From RHKK01 sp964596245 (GTDB lineage: Bacteria > Patescibacteriota > Patescibacteriia > 2-12-FULL-60-25), in NCBI GenBank assembly GCA_964596245.1, contig CAZQSK010000006.1, positions 1 to 39,991 of the forward strand: a stretch of DNA of 39,991 nt, in the 5' to 3' direction. The notes below the pieces were generated by a model. The model ran no database searches. It was not told where the DNA came from and saw nothing but the letters and a program-made list of their open reading frames with translations. Shown piece by piece: positions 8,929 to 18,099 of this stretch. The position numbers and the translations under genes are program-made. Each line of letters opens with the position of its first letter. The first letter of the stretch is position 1.

Positions 8929-9810
8929 TTATCGATTCTCCGCCATTGCACGCAGACGCGCAATACGTTCCTCAACCGGAGGATGGGTAGCCCACAAGGA
9001 GGAGAAGGATCGCTTGGCTCCACCCTTAGGATCCGCGATCCACAAATGAGCCGTAGCCGCTGATTGCCGCTGCAACGGTTGATGAACGGCGGAAATCTTT
9101 TCCAAGGCCTTGGCCAACCCTTCGGGATAACGCGTAAGCAATGCGCCGGATGCATCCGCCAGGTATTCGCGATGACGGCTAATCGCAAGCTTGATCAACT
9201 CCCCGACGATGGGGGAGACGATAAGGAACACCAGACCAAGAATCAGCACGATGGGATGGCCTCCTTTTCGATCACGTCCGAATCCGATGCGAAAAAACAA
9301 ATCACCCATCAACGAAAGCGAACCAACAAGCACAGCAACCAGCATCATGAAGCGCATGTCGTAATTTTTTACATGCGACAACTCATGCGCGGCCACGCCT
9401 TCCAATTCTTCATTCTCTAATAATTGAATAATACCGGTGGTGAAGGCAATCGAAGCTTTTTGCGGATCGCGTCCCGTTGCAAACGCATTCGGCGCCGGAT
9501 CTTCGATTACATACAACGCCGGCATCGGCTGACCCGATGTGATGCTCAAGTTCTCAACGATGTTCCAAAGATACGGATACTGCTCGCGCGTTTCAATGCG
9601 CTTGGCTCCGGTAGTGAAGAGCACGACTTTATCCCCGAAAAACCAGGAAAAAGATGTCATTCCAAGCGAAATCGCCAATGCAAAGGCGAGGCCAGCTGAG
9701 CCGGCCCCGTTTATGTAACCGTATGTATATCCGGCCGCGGCCACGACGCCCGTGAAAACGGCGAGCAACAACCAAGACTTACGACGGTTGGAATCAATGT
9801 GCGAGTACAT
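8929..9810 (-). CDS. htpX: HtpX-like M48 membrane metalloprotease
   Basis: The 293-aa protein has two N-terminal membrane helices (about 13-32 and 37-57), the zinc motif HELSH (H142, E143, H146) and the downstream zinc ligand in SRHREYLADASG (E215), with two more helices between (about 153-170 and 186-207). The ending FSSLWATHPPVEERIARL is typical of HtpX. The protease degrades damaged membrane proteins with its active site at the cytoplasmic face. It lies three bases after lemA, a pairing common across bacteria. There is no SD. Confidence 0.95.
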   Translation of the reverse strand: MYSHIDSNRRKSWLLLAVFTGVVAAAGYTYGYINGAGSAGLAFALAISLGMTSFSWFFGDKVVLFTTGAKRIETREQYPYLWNIVENLSITSGQPMPALYVIEDPAPNAFATGRDPQKASIAFTTGIIQLLENEELEGVAAHELSHVKNYDMRFMMLVAVLVGSLSLMGDLFFRIGFGRDRKGGHPIVLILGLVFLIVSPIVGELIKLAISRHREYLADASGALLTRYPEGLAKALEKISAVHQPLQRQSAATAHLWIADPKGGAKRSFSSLWATHPPVEERIARLRAMAENR

Positions 9811-9813
9811 TGC

Positions 9814-10368
9814 TTAGAACTGGACTTTCGGAGCTTCGCGCTCAGCCTCGTTGCCAATCTCGAAGAACTCGCGCTTCACAAAGCCGAGCATGCCGGCAAT
9901 CAAGTTGGTCGGGAATACCTGAAGCTTGGTGTTAAAGTCGCGCACATTCCCATTGTAGAAGCGACGTGAAGCCTGGACCTTGTTCTCGGTGTCCGAGAGT
10001 TCGTCCTGTAACTTCATGAAGTTGGTGTTCGCCTTCAAATCCGGATACGCCTCGGACAAAGCGAACACAGACTTCAACGCACCCGTAAGCATGTTCTCGG
10101 CAACGGCCTTGTCATGCGGACCGGAGGCGGCCATGGCGGCGGTGCGAGCGGCAGTCACCTTTTCAAATGTACCGGCTTCATGCGAGGCATACCCTTTGAC
10201 CGTCGAAACAAGGTTCGGGATCAAGTCGTAGCGACGCTTAAGCTGTACATCAATGTCGGACCAGGCCTCGTCAACGCGATTTTTCAGCGTAACCAAGCCA
10301 TTGTAAGTAAAGACAAACCAAGCGGCGACAACGACCACGACTGCTAGCAGGATCCAAAGGATAGACAT
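9814..10368 (-). CDS. lemA: LemA family membrane protein
   Basis: The 184-aa protein has one N-terminal membrane helix (about 3-22) followed by the LemA helical domain with its hallmark YNGLVTLKNRVDEAWSDIDVQLKRR and RFYNGNVRDFNTKLQVFPTNLIA regions. Length is normal for the family. LemA is often found beside HtpX; its biochemical role is not settled. It is the first gene of the long minus-strand run, divergent from the phosphomannomutase-family gene with 80 bases between them. No SD precedes the ATG. Confidence 0.95.
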   Translation of the reverse strand: MSILWILLAVVVVVAAWFVFTYNGLVTLKNRVDEAWSDIDVQLKRRYDLIPNLVSTVKGYASHEAGTFEKVTAARTAAMAASGPHDKAVAENMLTGALKSVFALSEAYPDLKANTNFMKLQDELSDTENKVQASRRFYNGNVRDFNTKLQVFPTNLIAGMLGFVKREFFEIGNEAEREAPKVQF

Positions 10369-10448
10369 AGACGGTTGGTTGTAAGATTAGCGAAATGATC
10401 GCCCATCTGGGCTTGCTTTGAGATTAGCAGAGCCTTATTGTAGCGTCC
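10369..10448. promoter_or_regulatory. divergent intergenic region, lemA / phosphomannomutase
   Basis: This 80-base gap must hold both promoters. For the plus strand a weak candidate is TTGCTT (10413-10418), 17 bases, TATTGT (10436-10441), which would put the transcript start close to the ATG at 10449. A short palindrome GCCCA-TC-TGGGC (10401-10412) and a repeated AGATTAGC (10384-10391 and 10421-10428) lie in the middle and could be operator sequence. All of this is tentative. Confidence 0.35.
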
Positions 10449-11801
10449 ATGACTTCATCGATCTTCAAAGCCTACGACATTCGCGGCGTGAGTCCGGCGG
10501 ATTTTGACTCAGCCGACGCCGCACGAATCGGAAAAGCGATCGGTGTCCACTTCAAACCAAAAACGGCCGTTGTTGGACGCGACATGCGCTCAACGTCGCC
10601 GCAACTTGAAAAGGCATTGATTGATGGTTTGGTTTCGCAAGGCGTGAACGTGACACGCATCGGATTGTGTTCGACGCCCATGTTTAATTTTGCCATTGCC
10701 GAAGCGGAAGGGAAGTATGACATCGGTGTGATGGTGACCGCCTCTCACAATCCGGCAAAATATAACGGATTCAAAATCACGCTCGGTGACAATCTCCCCG
10801 TCGGACAAGGATCGGGCATGGAAGAGCTGCGAGATTTGAGCATGTCGGAAATGCCGCTCCCCGAAGCATCGGAGCGCGGAGATATTTCTGATGACAAAAA
10901 TGTGTTGGAGCGTTACGTAGAAAAAGTTTGGGAGTGGTCTGGATTATCCGGCGATTTCGAGGGCTGGCGCATCTCGATTGATGCCGGTAACGGCATGGAC
11001 GGCCTCATTTTGCCCAAGCTTTCGCGAAAACTCCGAAGCGCGGATATCCGAGAGTTGTACTGGACCCTGGATGGAAATTTTCCGAATCACGAGGCCAATC
11101 CGCTCAAGATCGACACGCTGAAAGATCTTATTAAAGATGTGAAGAAGGGGGGTGCGGCGTTCGGCGTTGCCTTTGACGGAGATGGTGATCGCGTCGGGTT
11201 TGTCGACGAAACGGGCGAACCTATTCCGGGTGATTTGCTTACCGCACTCTTTGCGCAGGAATTGCTGAAGGAGCAACCGGGCGGACTCGTTCTCTACGAT
11301 CTGCGATCTTCGTGGAGCGTACGCGAAGCGGTGGAAGCCGCCGGAGGAAAGGCGGAGATGACAAAAGTCGGACACGCGAATATCAAACGCGCGATGCGCG
11401 AGAAGAATGCGTTATTCGCCGGCGAACTGTCGATGCATTTCTACTTTAATATTTTGAAGAACTGCGAATCAGGTGATCTCGCAATGCTATTACTCATTCG
11501 CACGTTGCAACGCAGCGGCAAAAAACTTTCGGAGCTGTGGCGTCCTCTCAAGAAATACTTCCACTCAGGTGAAATCAATTTTGAGGTTGCAGATCCCAAG
11601 GCGAAAATTGAAGGAATCGCTACAACATATCGTAAGAGCGCGAAAGATATTTCCGACATCGACGGCATTCGAATCGAGTTTGAAGACTGGTGGTTTAATT
11701 TACGCGCATCCAACACGGAGCCGCTGCTCCGTCTAAACCTCGAAGCCAAGACTGAAACGCTTATGAAAGAGAAGGTCGCGGAAATCTCAGCCCTCCTATG
11801 A
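10449..11801 (+). CDS. phosphomannomutase / phosphoglucomutase family
   Basis: The 450-aa protein is a full-length alpha-D-phosphohexomutase. It starts with KAYDIRG, has the phosphoserine loop VTASHNP (S99, H100), the magnesium loop DGDGDR (243-248), a sugar-binding GELSMHFYF loop and the C-terminal phosphate-binding loop RASNTEP. It interconverts hexose 1- and 6-phosphates for cell-surface sugar nucleotides; mannose versus glucose preference cannot be decided from sequence alone. The stop overlaps the murI start by four bases (ATGA), linking it with wall synthesis. No SD precedes the ATG. Confidence 0.93.
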   Translation: MTSSIFKAYDIRGVSPADFDSADAARIGKAIGVHFKPKTAVVGRDMRSTSPQLEKALIDGLVSQGVNVTRIGLCSTPMFNFAIAEAEGKYDIGVMVTASHNPAKYNGFKITLGDNLPVGQGSGMEELRDLSMSEMPLPEASERGDISDDKNVLERYVEKVWEWSGLSGDFEGWRISIDAGNGMDGLILPKLSRKLRSADIRELYWTLDGNFPNHEANPLKIDTLKDLIKDVKKGGAAFGVAFDGDGDRVGFVDETGEPIPGDLLTALFAQELLKEQPGGLVLYDLRSSWSVREAVEAAGGKAEMTKVGHANIKRAMREKNALFAGELSMHFYFNILKNCESGDLAMLLLIRTLQRSGKKLSELWRPLKKYFHSGEINFEVADPKAKIEGIATTYRKSAKDISDIDGIRIEFEDWWFNLRASNTEPLLRLNLEAKTETLMKEKVAEISALL

Positions 11802-12487
11802 TCGGTTTCTTTGACTCGGGTATTGGTGGACTCACGATTCTTGAAGCCGTTAAAAAGCGTCTGCCTAATTTGGAGACGCGTTATCTTGCAGATCATGAGC
11901 ATGCGCCATACGGAAACAAAACACGCGAAGAAATTCTTGCTTTGACGTGGGCGGGCTGCGAAAAACTATTTGCTGAAGGTTGCAAACTCGTGATCATCGC
12001 CTGTAACACGGCGACCGCAAACGCGTTGCGCGAAATTCAACAAACAAAATTACAGGCGTACCCCGGACGAAATGTGCTGGGCATCATCCGGCCGACGGTT
12101 GAAGCTCTGGCGACATCGGGGCATACGCACATCGCTGTGTTATCAACCGTTGCGACAAAAAACAGCAGGGCGTACGAAAACGAGTTTGAGAAAATCAATC
12201 CTGACATCAACGTTCATTCCCATGCCTGCCCGAATTGGGTTGGGTTTGTCGAGGCGAAACAAACCGAAAGCGCAGAAGCCCTAGACGATGTCAGGCGCGA
12301 AATGAGCGCCCTTGAAGCCGAGTTCCCGGATATGGATGCCATTTTACTTGGATGTACCCATTTTCCGTACCTGGAAAAGGCTATCGCGGATTCACTCAGC
12401 CGCCCCATACCGATCTACAAGCAGGGAGAGATTGTCGCCGACTCATTGGCCGACTATCTGGAACGGCACATTTCCCTTTACACCTAG
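11798..12487 (+). CDS. murI: glutamate racemase
   Basis: The 229-aa enzyme makes D-glutamate for peptidoglycan. It shows FFDSGIGGLT at the N-terminus (D6, S7), the first catalytic cysteine in ACNTATA (C69) and the second in LLGCTHFPYL (C186), plus the APYGNKT loop (36-42). It is somewhat shorter than the usual 260-270 residues but keeps all active-site motifs. Translation is probably coupled to the upstream mutase through the ATGA overlap. Confidence 0.94.
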   Translation: MIGFFDSGIGGLTILEAVKKRLPNLETRYLADHEHAPYGNKTREEILALTWAGCEKLFAEGCKLVIIACNTATANALREIQQTKLQAYPGRNVLGIIRPTVEALATSGHTHIAVLSTVATKNSRAYENEFEKINPDINVHSHACPNWVGFVEAKQTESAEALDDVRREMSALEAEFPDMDAILLGCTHFPYLEKAIADSLSRPIPIYKQGEIVADSLADYLERHISLYT

Positions 12488-12505
12488 CGGTAAAACCTTC
12501 AATAT
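12477..12505 (+). promoter_or_regulatory. candidate promoter for rseP
   Basis: TTTACA (12477-12482), a 17-base spacer and CAATAT (12500-12505) sit across the murI stop. The -10 match is weak. If real, the transcript would begin at or next to the rseP ATG (12512), i.e. leaderless, in keeping with other core genes here. Confidence 0.3.
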
Positions 12506-12511
12506 AGAGCC

Positions 12512-13642
12512 ATGCTTTCCGTGCTCGTCTTTCTCGTCATCCTGAGCGTACTGGTCCTGTTGCACGAGCTTGGACATTTTGTGGCCGCGCGCGTCTTCGG
12601 CGTAAAAGCGGATGAATTCGGTTTTGGCTTTCCGCCGCGTGCCATCGGCTTCGTAAGAGAAAAAGGGAAATGGAAAAGGGTGGATCGCACAGATCGTACC
12701 CGCTACACCAACACCGTATGGTCATTGAACTGGTTGCCACTCGGTGGTTTTGTGCGGTTGAAAGGGGAGTCGTCTGAAGACGGACATGACACGGACTCCC
12801 TGTTGGCGAAAAAGGGTTGGCAAAAATTCATCATCTTGGCAGCCGGTGTCACCATGAACTGGTTGTTTGCTGCTTCGATTTTCTCCATCGGTTTCATGGT
12901 AGGCGTTCCGGCGGTATTGGACGGATTGCCATCGACCGCCATCATCACGGATCGCCGCGTTCAGATCATGGAAATCGTGCCCGGGAGTGCCGCGGAGAAA
13001 GCCGGACTCAAAACCGGAGACAAGCTTGGAAAAATCAATGACTCGGTTACGGTGGACACCGCCGAAGAGTATCGCAGCCTATTCGCGGTACGGGCAGACG
13101 ATGAAAAAATTACCCTTGAAGTTTTCCGCGGTGACGAACGTCTCGCAATAGATGCGAAGCCCGAGCACATTGAAAGCCTTGGCCGTAAAGGATTAGGAGT
13201 CGCTCTCGCCGACACCGGAACCGTTCGTTTTCCCGCATGGCTTGCTGTAGGCGAAGGCGCCACGCTTGCTGCACGTTATACGTGGCTGATTGTTGCCGGC
13301 TTTGGAATGCTCATCAAAGGTTTGATTTTCGGCGGTGGGCCTTCGGCAGAATTAGCAGGACCGGTTGGAATTGCCGTGATGACAGGCAGCATCGTTGAGC
13401 AGGGCGCATGGGCATTGGCCCAATTTGCCGCCATTCTCTCACTTAACTTGGCGGTGATTAACTTTCTCCCCATTCCAGCATTGGATGGAGGACGCGCCGT
13501 CTTTGTCATCGCTGACGCGTTCCGTAAAAAGAAGAGCGATGGCCGTCTCGAAGCACGCATCCATCAGATCGGTTTTATCTTGCTCCTGATTCTCGTCCTT
13601 CTTGTGACCTTGCAGGATCTACGTAAATTCTTCCTCAACTAA
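12512..13642 (+). CDS. rseP: RseP-type site-2 intramembrane metalloprotease
   Basis: The 376-aa protein has the zinc motif HELGH in the first membrane helix (H18, E19, H22), a PDZ domain (about 150-220, with PGSAAEKAGLKTGD), the second metal site NFLPIPALDGGR (D near 325) in a late helix, and a final membrane helix. The family cuts membrane-bound anti-sigma factors and signal-peptide remnants within the bilayer. It lies in a run of wall and aminoacyl-tRNA genes. One base separates its stop from the pheS start (TAATATG). Confidence 0.94.
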   Translation: MLSVLVFLVILSVLVLLHELGHFVAARVFGVKADEFGFGFPPRAIGFVREKGKWKRVDRTDRTRYTNTVWSLNWLPLGGFVRLKGESSEDGHDTDSLLAKKGWQKFIILAAGVTMNWLFAASIFSIGFMVGVPAVLDGLPSTAIITDRRVQIMEIVPGSAAEKAGLKTGDKLGKINDSVTVDTAEEYRSLFAVRADDEKITLEVFRGDERLAIDAKPEHIESLGRKGLGVALADTGTVRFPAWLAVGEGATLAARYTWLIVAGFGMLIKGLIFGGGPSAELAGPVGIAVMTGSIVEQGAWALAQFAAILSLNLAVINFLPIPALDGGRAVFVIADAFRKKKSDGRLEARIHQIGFILLLILVLLVTLQDLRKFFLN

Positions 13643-13643
13643 T

Positions 13644-14726
13644 ATGTCGTTACACCAATCGCTCGTAAAACTTTCGGAAGAGGCGCGCGCCGCCATCCGC
13701 AAGGCGAATGACTTGCCGAAGCTTGAAGAGCTCGACACCAAATATCTCGGACGTAAAGGCGAACTCACCGCACTGCTGAAAGGCCTTGCGGACGTTTCGA
13801 ATGAGGACCGACCAAAACTAGGTATTTTGGCGAACGAGATCAAAGCAGCTCTTGAGCGCGACATTTCGGAGAAGAAGCAGGCGCTACAATCCGCCAACAT
13901 CGGAGCGATTTTAGAGAAGGAGCGTGAAGATGTAACTGAACCAGGTATCAAGCCCCCGGAAGGACATTTGCATGTCGTCACCCAAGCCATTCGCGAGATT
14001 GAAGGGATTTTCAACTCCGCCGGATTCGTGCGCGTACGCTATCCGGAAGTGGATTGGGATTTGTACGCCTTCGAAAATCTGAACATGCCGTCGGATCATC
14101 CGGCGCGCGACGAATGGGAAACGTTTTTCATGGATGCGCCCACGCATCCAAAAATGGGGAAGATGATTCTCACACCGCATGCCACGAATGGAACGGCACG
14201 CATTTTGGAAGAGATGGCTCCCGATCTAAAAAAAGGCGAACCGATTCGCGCCATCAACATCGCAAAAACATACCGTCGCCAAAGCGACATGACGCATGTA
14301 CCGATGTTCCATCAATTTGATGGCGTGTATGTCGACAAGGGCGTGAACCTGACGCACTTGTTGGGAATTTTGGATTATTTCGTGAAAAGCTTTTTTGGCG
14401 CTGAACGAAAAGTCCGCATTCGTCCGTTTCATTTCCGATTTACCGAACCGTCATTTGAAGTTGATGTGTCATGTGGCGTGTGTGGCGGAACCGGAAAGGT
14501 TAATGGCGCGAAGTGCCGCACCTGTAAGCATGGTTGGTTGGAGCTTGGCGGTGCGGGCATGCTGCATCCGAATGTACTGAAGGCAGCCAAGATTAATCCG
14601 GAAACGCATTCCGGTCTCGCATTCGGTTGGGGAGTCGAGCGTACCTATATGATGAAATCCGGCCTCACGCTCGACGATATTCGCGTGCTGTATAAAAACG
14701 ATTTGCGCTTCTTGCAACAATTCTAA
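13644..14726 (+). CDS. pheS: phenylalanyl-tRNA synthetase alpha subunit
   Basis: The 360-aa protein has an N-terminal coiled-coil arm (about 1-95) and the class II catalytic core, including RTYRRQSDMTHVPMFHQ-like motif 2 (here KTYRRQSDMTHVPMFHQFDG) and the motif 3 region GLAFGWGVERTYMMKSG. A CGVCGGTGKVNGAKCRTC segment near residues 275-292 can bind zinc and occurs in many bacterial PheS proteins. It joins with PheT into an alpha2-beta2 enzyme charging tRNA-Phe. pheT follows two bases after the stop. Confidence 0.97.
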   Translation: MSLHQSLVKLSEEARAAIRKANDLPKLEELDTKYLGRKGELTALLKGLADVSNEDRPKLGILANEIKAALERDISEKKQALQSANIGAILEKEREDVTEPGIKPPEGHLHVVTQAIREIEGIFNSAGFVRVRYPEVDWDLYAFENLNMPSDHPARDEWETFFMDAPTHPKMGKMILTPHATNGTARILEEMAPDLKKGEPIRAINIAKTYRRQSDMTHVPMFHQFDGVYVDKGVNLTHLLGILDYFVKSFFGAERKVRIRPFHFRFTEPSFEVDVSCGVCGGTGKVNGAKCRTCKHGWLELGGAGMLHPNVLKAAKINPETHSGLAFGWGVERTYMMKSGLTLDDIRVLYKNDLRFLQQF

Positions 14727-14728
14727 GT

Positions 14729-17134
14729 ATGAACATCCTCGCATCCTACGACTGGCTCAAAGAGTACGTCGATCTCGGCACATTATCAGCCGAGGATTTT
14801 GCCGCGCGCGTTTCTCTTTCCGGTCCCGGCATTGAGCGCCTCTACCCGCAAGGCGTTGAACTTGATCGTGTCGTGCTCGGACATGTATTGGAAGTGCAGC
14901 AACATCCGAATGCGGACAAATTGCGTTTAGCCGTGACTGATCTTGGATCAAAGAAAGCCACCATCGTCTGTGGCGGATCAAATCTTGAAGCCGGCCAGTG
15001 GGTCGCGGTCGCAAAAGAAGGCGCCCGCGTGCGCTGGCATGGGGAAGGGGAGTTAATCGAACTGAAACCGGCCGAGATTCGGGGCGTGCAAAGCGAAGGC
15101 ATGATCTGTGCTGCGAATGAAATCGGCTTGTTCGATGCATTTCCGCATGGTGAGCGTGAGATTTTGGATCTTGGGAAGTCTCTCCCCGGGTTGAAGATGA
15201 AACCCGGCACGCCCATGAGCGAAGTTCTCGGTCTGACTGGCGATCATGTGATGGACATCGAAGTCACAACTAACCGCGTGGATGCGTTCTGCATGGTTGG
15301 TTTGGCCCGCGAAGCATCAGCCATCTTGAATAAGAAGATGATATGGGCGCCAAGCAAATTCCCGAAGGCTGGAAGCAAAAAATTAAACGTAACAGTCCAA
15401 GACAAGGAACTATGTCCGCGCTACATGGCGGTCAGAATTGATGATTTGAAAATTGGACAGACTCCGTGGTGGATGAAGCGTCGCTTATTGTCGGCTGGCT
15501 TGCGTCCAATCAACACCTTGGTCGACATCACCAACTTTGTGATGCTTGAGCTTGGGCAGCCCATGCACGCCTTTGATGCGGATAAGCTTCAAGGCGACAA
15601 AATTATCGTGCGTAAAGCCAAAGCGGGGGAGAAGATGGCTGCGCTGGATGGAAAGACACATCTCTTGCGCGAAGGGATGCTCGTGATTGCCGATGCCGAG
15701 CACCCACAAGCAGTAGCTGGTGTGATGGGATCGGAAGCATCTGCCGTCTCAAGCGGAACCAAGAGCGTTATTTTCGAAGCCGCTTCATTTAACGAAGTCT
15801 CGGTGCGTCGTACCGCACGCGCCTTGAACCTCTACTCAGATTCACAGTTGCGTTTTGAGAAAGGCCTTTCAACTGAGGCGCCGGCTGATGCGTTGGCTCG
15901 AGCGATCGAACTTTGTCTTGAATTGTGCGGCGGAAAAGTCACGTCGAGCGTCGCTGACGTTCGTGCGACCAAATACAAACCCGCTTCGTACTCGATTAGC
16001 TTCGACAAGATCGCTGAATTGATTGGCGTCGCCGTAAAACCGAAAGACAGCATTGATACGCTCAAGCGTCTTGGTTTCTCGATCAAGTCTGACAGCAAGA
16101 AGCTCACTGCCACCGTTCCGTGGTGGCGCGATCATGACATCGAAGATGGTCGTGATTTGGTTGAAGAAATCGCGCGCGTAGCCGGTTACTCAAACCTGCC
16201 TGCAATCTTCCCAGCCGGACGATCGAAGCGAAAAACAGATCAAGAGCTAATCTTGGAGAACGTCGTACGCAGCATCGCAAAGGGCGCAGGCCTCACGGAA
16301 ACGTATACGTATTCATTTACGTCACGTCAGGCGCTTGAAAAAGCTGGCTACGACCCTCTGAGTATGTTGCGCGTGCAAAATCCGTTGACGGCCGATTTCG
16401 AATTCATGCGCACTTCGTTGTTGCCATCACTTCTACAAGCAGCGGAAGAAAATCACGAACGCGCACGCGTACAAAAGTTGTTTGAAGTGCAACGCGTGTA
16501 CTACCCGAAAGCATCCGGCTGGAAAGAGCTGCCCGAAGAGATGCTGGAACTCGGCGCCGCATTCTTAGGCAAAGACAATGCCTGGCGCGAAGCCAAGGGT
16601 TTTGTAGAGCATCTTCTTTCAGAGCTTGGCGTACAAGGCGTGACCTGGAAGCGTCTCGAGAACGATGCGTTCTGGCATCCGGGTCGCACGGCGCAAGCGA
16701 GGAAGGGAACGCATTTGCTCGCGACGGTTGGCGAAATCCATCCGAATCTCGCGGCTCGATACGGATTCGAAGGACGCATGGCCATGATCGACATGCCTTT
16801 GCACGAAGTCTTTCATGTCACGTCAGACGCCGGACGCTATGTAGCCATTCCAGTGTTCCCACCCGCAAAACGGGATCTTGCGTTTATCGTCCAGCAAGAC
16901 GTGGAGGCTCAAGACATGATCGACGCTATGAAAAAGACCGACCCTCTTGTACGATCGGTTGAGTGGTTCGATACCTACATCGGAAAAGGAGTCGAAGGGG
17001 GGAAGAAGTCCGTCGCCTTCCATTTCGAAATCGGTGCCGCAGATCGTACCCTTGAATCCGCACAAGTCGATGCGGTCATGAGCCGCGTAAAAGAGATCGC
17101 GACAGAATCGTTTAACGCCATCGTTCGCACCTAA
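14729..17134 (+). CDS. pheT: phenylalanyl-tRNA synthetase beta subunit
   Basis: The 801-aa protein shows the standard order: a tRNA-binding OB domain (about 40-155, with HPNADKLRL), the B3/B4 editing domain (about 215-375, with VDITNFVMLELGQPMHAFD), the B5 domain (about 400-475), the catalytic-like core, and a C-terminal FDX-ACB anticodon-binding domain (about 705-801, with FPPAKRDLAFIV). Length is normal. It forms the beta half of PheRS. There is no SD. Confidence 0.97.
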   Translation: MNILASYDWLKEYVDLGTLSAEDFAARVSLSGPGIERLYPQGVELDRVVLGHVLEVQQHPNADKLRLAVTDLGSKKATIVCGGSNLEAGQWVAVAKEGARVRWHGEGELIELKPAEIRGVQSEGMICAANEIGLFDAFPHGEREILDLGKSLPGLKMKPGTPMSEVLGLTGDHVMDIEVTTNRVDAFCMVGLAREASAILNKKMIWAPSKFPKAGSKKLNVTVQDKELCPRYMAVRIDDLKIGQTPWWMKRRLLSAGLRPINTLVDITNFVMLELGQPMHAFDADKLQGDKIIVRKAKAGEKMAALDGKTHLLREGMLVIADAEHPQAVAGVMGSEASAVSSGTKSVIFEAASFNEVSVRRTARALNLYSDSQLRFEKGLSTEAPADALARAIELCLELCGGKVTSSVADVRATKYKPASYSISFDKIAELIGVAVKPKDSIDTLKRLGFSIKSDSKKLTATVPWWRDHDIEDGRDLVEEIARVAGYSNLPAIFPAGRSKRKTDQELILENVVRSIAKGAGLTETYTYSFTSRQALEKAGYDPLSMLRVQNPLTADFEFMRTSLLPSLLQAAEENHERARVQKLFEVQRVYYPKASGWKELPEEMLELGAAFLGKDNAWREAKGFVEHLLSELGVQGVTWKRLENDAFWHPGRTAQARKGTHLLATVGEIHPNLAARYGFEGRMAMIDMPLHEVFHVTSDAGRYVAIPVFPPAKRDLAFIVQQDVEAQDMIDAMKKTDPLVRSVEWFDTYIGKGVEGGKKSVAFHFEIGAADRTLESAQVDAVMSRVKEIATESFNAIVRT

Positions 17135-17139
17135 ACTCT

Positions 17140-17688
17140 ATGACTCCCGAGACTCAACCAAAAAAAGTCATTCAGCTCACCACCAAGCAGGGGCTTCTGA
17201 TGGTAGGCGTTCTGTTTCTCGTGTTTGGCGGTATCACGTATTGGACCGCAAATCGATTTCCCGCTTCGTTTTCGGGAACGCTGACCATCAACGAACCGGG
17301 GGGAAATGTCATCGCCATGGAACCGTTCGGCTGCACCAGCGACGCACTTCGCGCAAGAATGACGATCGCTCTCAAACCCTCACCCGCTCCTCAGGGGTTT
17401 AACGAAGAGAACCGCGCGCTCATTGTCAGCGAGGCGACGGGCAAAAACTTCACCAAAACACCGGAACCAGCCCCTCAGCTCAACTTCGTATTTAGACAGC
17501 AGGACAGAACCGAAGTTGGCCTCACATGCACACTTGAACAAAACACGCTCACGGTCCAGGACTATCGCGTTGTGCGCCGAAAGCGCCCCGATATCAACAA
17601 ACATCGTTGGAATGGAGACTTGAAGGCGACCTGTACATCGGAGATAGGAAAGATGGACTTCCAATTCAAACTTCAGAACTGCGATTAA
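17140..17688 (+). CDS. single-pass membrane protein, unknown function
   Basis: The 182-aa protein has a cytoplasmic N-terminus of about 19 residues, one membrane helix (about 20-38), and an extracytoplasmic domain rich in beta-prone sequence with four cysteines (near residues 65, 128, 166 and 181), which could form two disulfides. I do not recognise the domain. It starts five bases after pheT and ends before a strong hairpin, so it is the last gene of the pheST run. No SD precedes it. Confidence 0.75.
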   Translation: MTPETQPKKVIQLTTKQGLLMVGVLFLVFGGITYWTANRFPASFSGTLTINEPGGNVIAMEPFGCTSDALRARMTIALKPSPAPQGFNEENRALIVSEATGKNFTKTPEPAPQLNFVFRQQDRTEVGLTCTLEQNTLTVQDYRVVRRKRPDINKHRWNGDLKATCTSEIGKMDFQFKLQNCD

Positions 17689-17694
17689 CAGAAT

Positions 17695-17721
17695 ACACAC
17701 CCCGCCGATGGCGGGGTGTGT
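17695..17721 (+). terminator. 12-bp GC-rich hairpin, transcript end of the pheST run
   Basis: A perfect 12-bp stem (17695-17706 with 17710-17721) with loop GAT follows the stop at 17688. It is not followed by a T-run; instead TATAAT begins at the next base. It may stop or pause incoming transcription, or insulate the promoter that abuts it. Confidence 0.65.
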
Positions 17722-17727
17722 TATAAT
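17719..17727 (+). promoter_or_regulatory. extended -10 promoter, leaderless start for 17736 gene
   Basis: TGT-TATAAT is a perfect extended -10 and shares its first three bases with the 3' arm of the preceding hairpin. Eight bases separate the hexamer from the ATG at 17736, so transcription would start at or beside the ATG. The 12-mer GTGTGTTATAAT recurs exactly at 22459-22470. Confidence 0.7.
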
Positions 17728-17735
17728 ACAGGGGT

Positions 17736-18077
17736 ATGTACATCAATCCTCAGGACCTTTTGTATGTGGTCGCAACGATTTGCTTGTTGTGGATCACCGG
17801 CTTTCTATGTTGGGCGCTCTATGAAACAGCGCGTCTTATGCGTCAGTCAAACGAAGTCGTAACTGATGTACGCGAAAAAGTGGAAGCGATTGAAGAATTT
17901 GTTGACCAAGCTATTGATAAGGTCACGTCGCTCTCTTCGTATCTCGGCGTCTTGAGCAGCGCAGGCGGAAAAATGATGGGTATGCTGAATCGTGGTGCCG
18001 ATGATGACGATGAGGAACCCCGCCGTCCCCGCAAAAAGGCTCGCAAGCTTTTGAAGGAGTTGGAAGAAGAGCTATAA
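17736..18077 (+). CDS. small membrane protein with coiled coil and charged tail
   Basis: The 113-aa protein has one membrane helix (about 8-31), then an amphipathic heptad-like stretch (about 38-65, VREKVEAIEEFVDQAIDKV), a Gly/Met segment and a tail with an acidic run (DDDDEE) followed by a basic cluster. The layout resembles DUF948-like small membrane proteins, but I cannot assign it. The promoter gives a leaderless message. Confidence 0.75.
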   Translation: MYINPQDLLYVVATICLLWITGFLCWALYETARLMRQSNEVVTDVREKVEAIEEFVDQAIDKVTSLSSYLGVLSSAGGKMMGMLNRGADDDDEEPRRPRKKARKLLKELEEEL

Positions 18078-18099
18078 AAAAACCCTCCGTTCAGGAGGG
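18076..18099 (-). terminator. rho-independent terminator of 18091-18834 gene
   Basis: Read on the minus strand: CCCTCC-TGAAC-GGAGGG followed by seven T. The TGA stop of the minus-strand gene (18091-18093) lies in the hairpin loop, so the terminator overlaps the gene end. Confidence 0.9.

Noticed and set aside
14466..14540. Zinc-finger-like insertion in pheS as a novelty
   Set aside because: CxxCGG..CxxC at this place is common in bacterial PheS, as I recall the family.
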